Assembly: GCF_015351405.1 (NCBI RefSeq)
Contig: NZ_JADKMY010000004.1
Location: forward strand, 1 to 41,771
Origin: Corynebacterium suicordis DSM 45110
Lineage (GTDB): Bacteria > Actinomycetota > Actinomycetes > Mycobacteriales > Mycobacteriaceae
Length of the DNA: 41,771 bases
Direction: 5' to 3'
Under the pieces are notes generated by a model that was given only the letters and a program-made list of their open reading frames with translations, did not search any database and was not told the origin of the DNA. The position numbers were made by a program, and so were the translations under genes. Below are positions 39,730-41,771 of this stretch, one piece after another; position 1 is the first letter of the stretch, and each line of letters starts with the position of its first letter.

Positions 39730-40309
39730 CAGTGCTCTCCTCTTCGTTGTGTGCGGGCTGGTGGACGGCGGTGAGCAGCCCGCAGCGACGCTTCCATGCT
39801 GCGCGTTGGGCGGTTCCTTGTTCGACCATCAGGGAGAACAGATCGCCTTCAGGCGCTTCACGGGCCACCTGTGTCAGATAGGTGGCCATGCTGTCGAAAT
39901 TGCGGCGATAAGACTCGGCGAGCACCTGGTCTGCATAATGCACTACCTGGCTTGGCAGTGCTCCTAGCCCTGCAATTGCCACGAGCAGTGGGGTGTAGAT
40001 GTCAGAGGGAAGTTTCATCGCATTGGCGGCCATGCGTCCAGCGAGGGCGGCGGGGGTGATCAGCCCGCCTTCACTCATCTGGGCGCGCATTAGCTTGAAG
40101 ATTTCGCCGTGTGCTGGCTTGCGGAAATCCTCGGCGTGCAGGTAGCTCAAGACGGTGGCCACATCCCCCGTGGGGGCAGAGTCGACCCACATGAGGCCGC
40201 AGAGCAGCAAGGCTTCCGGGTCAAGGCGTGCCTCGTAGCGCGCTGCGTACTCCTGAGACTCATCGACTTGGTCGGATGAATGGAGAATGTGTGCGGGCTC
40301 GGCGGTCAT
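39722..40309 (-). CDS. Stand-alone DnaB N-terminal-like domain protein, 195 aa
   Basis: Residues about 25-100 resemble the helical N-terminal domain of the replicative helicase DnaB: DPEALLLCGLMWVDSAP, VATVLSYLHAEDFRKPAHGEIFKLM (written across about 48-72), and the LITPAALAGRM segment. There is no ATPase domain. Such proteins could bind primase or DnaB and help lagging-strand synthesis on the entering strand, or modulate the host replisome. That function is inference. It is encoded 30 nt after the redoxin stop on the same strand. Confidence 0.68.
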   Translation of the reverse strand: MTAEPAHILHSSDQVDESQEYAARYEARLDPEALLLCGLMWVDSAPTGDVATVLSYLHAEDFRKPAHGEIFKLMRAQMSEGGLITPAALAGRMAANAMKLPSDIYTPLLVAIAGLGALPSQVVHYADQVLAESYRRNFDSMATYLTQVAREAPEGDLFSLMVEQGTAQRAAWKRRCGLLTAVHQPAHNEEESTDE

Positions 40310-40339
40310 GGCGATCCTTCTGTTGGGGAGGGTCAGTGG

Positions 40340-40546
40340 TTAAGCAGTGAGTCGGTCAGGTCGGAATCCTGCAAACGTCTCCCCTGTTGGAGAAACGACA
40401 ACGGGTAGTTGCTGAAGTCCCTGTGCTCGGAACTCTTCCAGCCGTTCTTCAACGTCTCGCACCTCGAACTGGAGGTGCTTCTTTTCCAAGACACGGACGG
40501 TGGTTTTGCAGGCTTGACATCCAGGGCGGGAGTAGACGATGAACAC
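40340..40546 (-). CDS. NrdH/glutaredoxin-like redoxin, 68 aa
   Basis: The GTG at 40546 is preceded by AGAGGAT and gives a canonical thioredoxin-fold start (VFIVYSRPGCQACK), with the CxxC pair at Cys10 and Cys13. LPVVV supplies the cis-proline, and the C terminus TGETFAGFRPDRL matches the W/F-x-GFRPD ending of NrdH redoxins. NrdH normally delivers electrons to class Ib ribonucleotide reductase, so a plasmid copy might support dNTP supply during transfer replication. The CQAC active site differs from the common CVQC. It has a good promoter upstream. Confidence 0.8.
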   Translation of the reverse strand: MFIVYSRPGCQACKTTVRVLEKKHLQFEVRDVEERLEEFRAQGLQQLPVVVSPTGETFAGFRPDRLTA

Positions 40547-40576
40547 GGTGGTGATCCTCTCTGTGGCGTTAAGTCC

Positions 40577-40605
40577 AGTATATACCAAATAGGCATGTAA
40601 TACAA
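40577..40605 (-). promoter_or_regulatory. Promoter of the redoxin operon
   Basis: On the leftward strand TTGTAT (complement of 40600-40605) is followed after 17 nt by TATACT (complement of 40577-40582), about 30 nt before the redoxin start. CCAAAT/ATTTGG arms (about 40585 and 40618) lie around the -35 region. The remaining sequence to 40857 has no gene. Confidence 0.7.
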
Positions 40606-40790
40606 TGCTAAACGGCACATTTGGTAAAAGGTTATTGCCCTTGTGAGCTGGGTATATAGGTACGTTTTTGGGGTATTGGGGTGTCCCCGATCATTGCCGA
40701 TACAACCTTTTATTGCGCAGTCTTTCCGAGGAGTTTCCATCGTGGATGAGTCGATCCCCCTTTTCCCTCATCCCTGCCCAAGAAGGCAAC

Positions 40791-40816
40791 GAGGCAGGGC
40801 GTGTTAGCCCTGCCTC
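40791..40816 (-). terminator. Perfect 10-bp hairpin downstream of the 95-aa gene
   Basis: GAGGCAGGGC (40791-40800) and GCCCTGCCTC (40807-40816) are exact complements with a 6-nt loop, about 40 nt beyond the leftward stop at 40858. A T run is not evident, so its strength as an intrinsic terminator is uncertain. Confidence 0.55.
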
Positions 40817-40857
40817 TAGGTCGTCGTCCAGGCCGTGGCCATGGAGTGGTTAGCGAT

Positions 40858-41145
40858 TTAGATCTCGGTGGTGACCGCACATGCCGTGATAAATACGTTG
40901 GGGTTGAAGAATGCCGTGTTTCCGATCGTTCTCATTTGTGTGCCATCGAGCTCTTTCCAAATGTCCTCGGCAGCCTGATGCGAAATGGTCTGCTCTCCGA
41001 TCATGGGGCGTGCCTCACGCCTGATGTCTGCGACGGCGTGGCGGATGTCGATGACTGCAAATTCCATCGTGTAACCAAGAGTGGTCTGCATCCAGTTCTC
41101 GAACTCTTTGATGTCTTGCTCTTGTTGCGTAGTGGCGGTTGCCAT
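40858..41145 (-). CDS. Hypothetical protein, 95 aa, downstream of the right structured block
   Basis: The ATG at 41145 has a strong AAGGAGG 7 nt upstream. A soluble, helical protein (EFENWMQTTLGYTMEFAVIDI, given as about residues 14-34, and SHQAAEDIWKELDGTQM), ending with a hydrophobic strand (NPNVFITACAVTTEI). No family is recognised. The right copy of the hairpin-rich repeat ends 22 nt before its start codon, so that block would form its 5' untranslated leader or its promoter region. Confidence 0.6.
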   Translation of the reverse strand: MATATTQQEQDIKEFENWMQTTLGYTMEFAVIDIRHAVADIRREARPMIGEQTISHQAAEDIWKELDGTQMRTIGNTAFFNPNVFITACAVTTEI

Positions 41146-41167
41146 GGTGTCCTCCTTGGACTTGGTT

Positions 41168-41651
41168 GTGAATCGGTGACCCGTCTGCCACCTGCCTTAC
41201 CTCCTCGTTTTTCGCCCGAGAAGGCACGAAGTGCCGATTAGTGAGCGACGCGAAGTGCCAGTCCTGGAACCGGAGAAAGGAGAACAAGTTTTCCCACGAA
41301 ATAAGCCCCACCACAGGTGGGGCGCGTGGGACAAAGTTTTCGGGATGAATCCGGCGAACCGCAGGTGAGCAGGACTTGCGCGTAGCGGCGCGAACGTACA
41401 ATTGCCGAAGGCTTCTCGGGTCGAAAAACGAGAAAACACACCCCGTACACGGGGTGTGCACCAGTATCAGCACGCGGCGGAACGCCGCGGGATGATTCCT
41501 TCTCGAGCCCGCTTTGAGAGCCCGGCCCCCGGCCGGGCTGCGGGCGCACAACACAGCGAGTGCGTCAGCACTCACCCTAAATACCGCAAGCGGTAGAACA
41601 GTATCGCGGTACATACCGCGATGCCTTTGCCACCGGCGAGGGATCTCGCCG
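41168..41651. repeat. Right copy of the ~484-bp hairpin-rich direct repeat
   Basis: Same orientation and hairpins as 4-486, at an offset of 41164 (41165 after one extra T near 41627). It lies directly upstream of the leftward 95-aa gene and contains the same GGTA/TACC motif cluster at its right end. The flanks differ on both sides, so it is not a simple end-overlap of the sequence. Confidence 0.9.
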
Positions 41652-41728
41652 AACAGTTCGAGCAGGCTGGTGGGGTTGGGGGCTGCAAGCACAGTGCGAC
41701 TCATGCACTGGTGCGCCGCAGAACACAC
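41652..41728 (-). pseudogene. Possible 5' remnant of a gene cut by the repeat block
   Basis: On the leftward strand AGGAGGAAGGAAGG (about 41739-41752) precedes a GTG at 41728 and an ATG at 41704. The frame (SRTVLAAPNPTSLLELFGE) reads about 25 codons before entering the repeat block at 41651, after which the sequence is implausible as protein. It could be the truncated start of a gene displaced by duplication of the block. The rest of 41652-41771 holds nothing else I can name. Confidence 0.25.
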
Positions 41729-41771
41729 ACCCCACCGGCCTTCCTTCCTCCTGGTTGGTGTGGCTGGCCCC

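Noticed and set aside
1..41771. Integrative element with attL/attR repeats
   Set aside because: The direct repeats are much longer than att cores, no tyrosine or large serine integrase gene was found, and a complete replicon and partition system are present.

Overview
The window looks like an almost complete conjugative plasmid of a Gram-positive actinobacterium with a mycolic-acid type envelope, most likely Corynebacterium. This is inferred from gene content: a cutinase-family protein, an SCO6880-like protein, a DUF4913-like protein, lipoproteins and peptidoglycan hydrolases inside a type IV secretion (T4SS) operon, a MobF (TraA) relaxase, and an iteron/RepA replicon with a small ParA and a ribbon-helix-helix partner. 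No rRNA, tRNA or insertion sequence was seen.

Layout. (1) About 4-486 and 41168-41651 are near-identical direct copies of a very hairpin-rich non-coding block. If the molecule is circular the copies lie in tandem, about 123 bp apart. (2) 495-3761: two small genes, a parA-parB-like pair flanked by clusters of a GGTA(N)TACC-type motif that is also present inside both block copies, a CopG-like regulator and an unknown gene. (3) 3762-6776: gene-poor replication region with DnaA boxes, six iterons and a leftward repA. (4) 7110-10264: a compact cassette of a nucleoside-hydrolase-like protein, an ImmA/IrrE-type metallopeptidase and a multi-span membrane protein, translationally overlapped, facing a small protein and an XRE regulator. 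The XRE gene is divergent from the transfer operon, which suggests an ImmR/ImmA-like control circuit. (5) 10474-28808: the rightward T4SS operon. It holds secreted and anchored proteins, a cutinase with a split catalytic triad, two pilin-like proteins, two lipoproteins, a VirB6-like channel protein, then (after a terminator and a nested palindromic operator) an SCO6880-like protein, a VirB4-like ATPase, a three-domain wall hydrolase, a VirD4/TraG coupling protein and accessory proteins. (6) 28816-29734: a structured RNA followed by an Abi-family HEPN protein, an abiF-type RNA/toxin unit. (7) 29783-34886: a giant leftward MobF relaxase-helicase with a pentapeptide-repeat segment near its C terminus, preceded by a cluster of nested inverted repeats that is a strong oriT candidate. 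(8) 34915-41145: probable leading region with an HNH-like protein, membrane proteins, a serine resolvase with a res-like site, a VbhA/Fic-type toxin-antitoxin pair, a small HTH protein, a protein resembling the DnaB N-terminal domain, an NrdH-like redoxin and small unknowns.

Together these genes give copy control and partition, resolution of multimers, DNA processing (TraA at oriT), coupling (TraG), a wall-penetrating secretion channel, and at least two toxin or defence modules that stabilise or protect the element. The least described parts are the nucleoside hydrolase/ImmA/membrane-protein cassette, the pentapeptide-repeat relaxase, the split cutinase and the duplicated hairpin-rich block.
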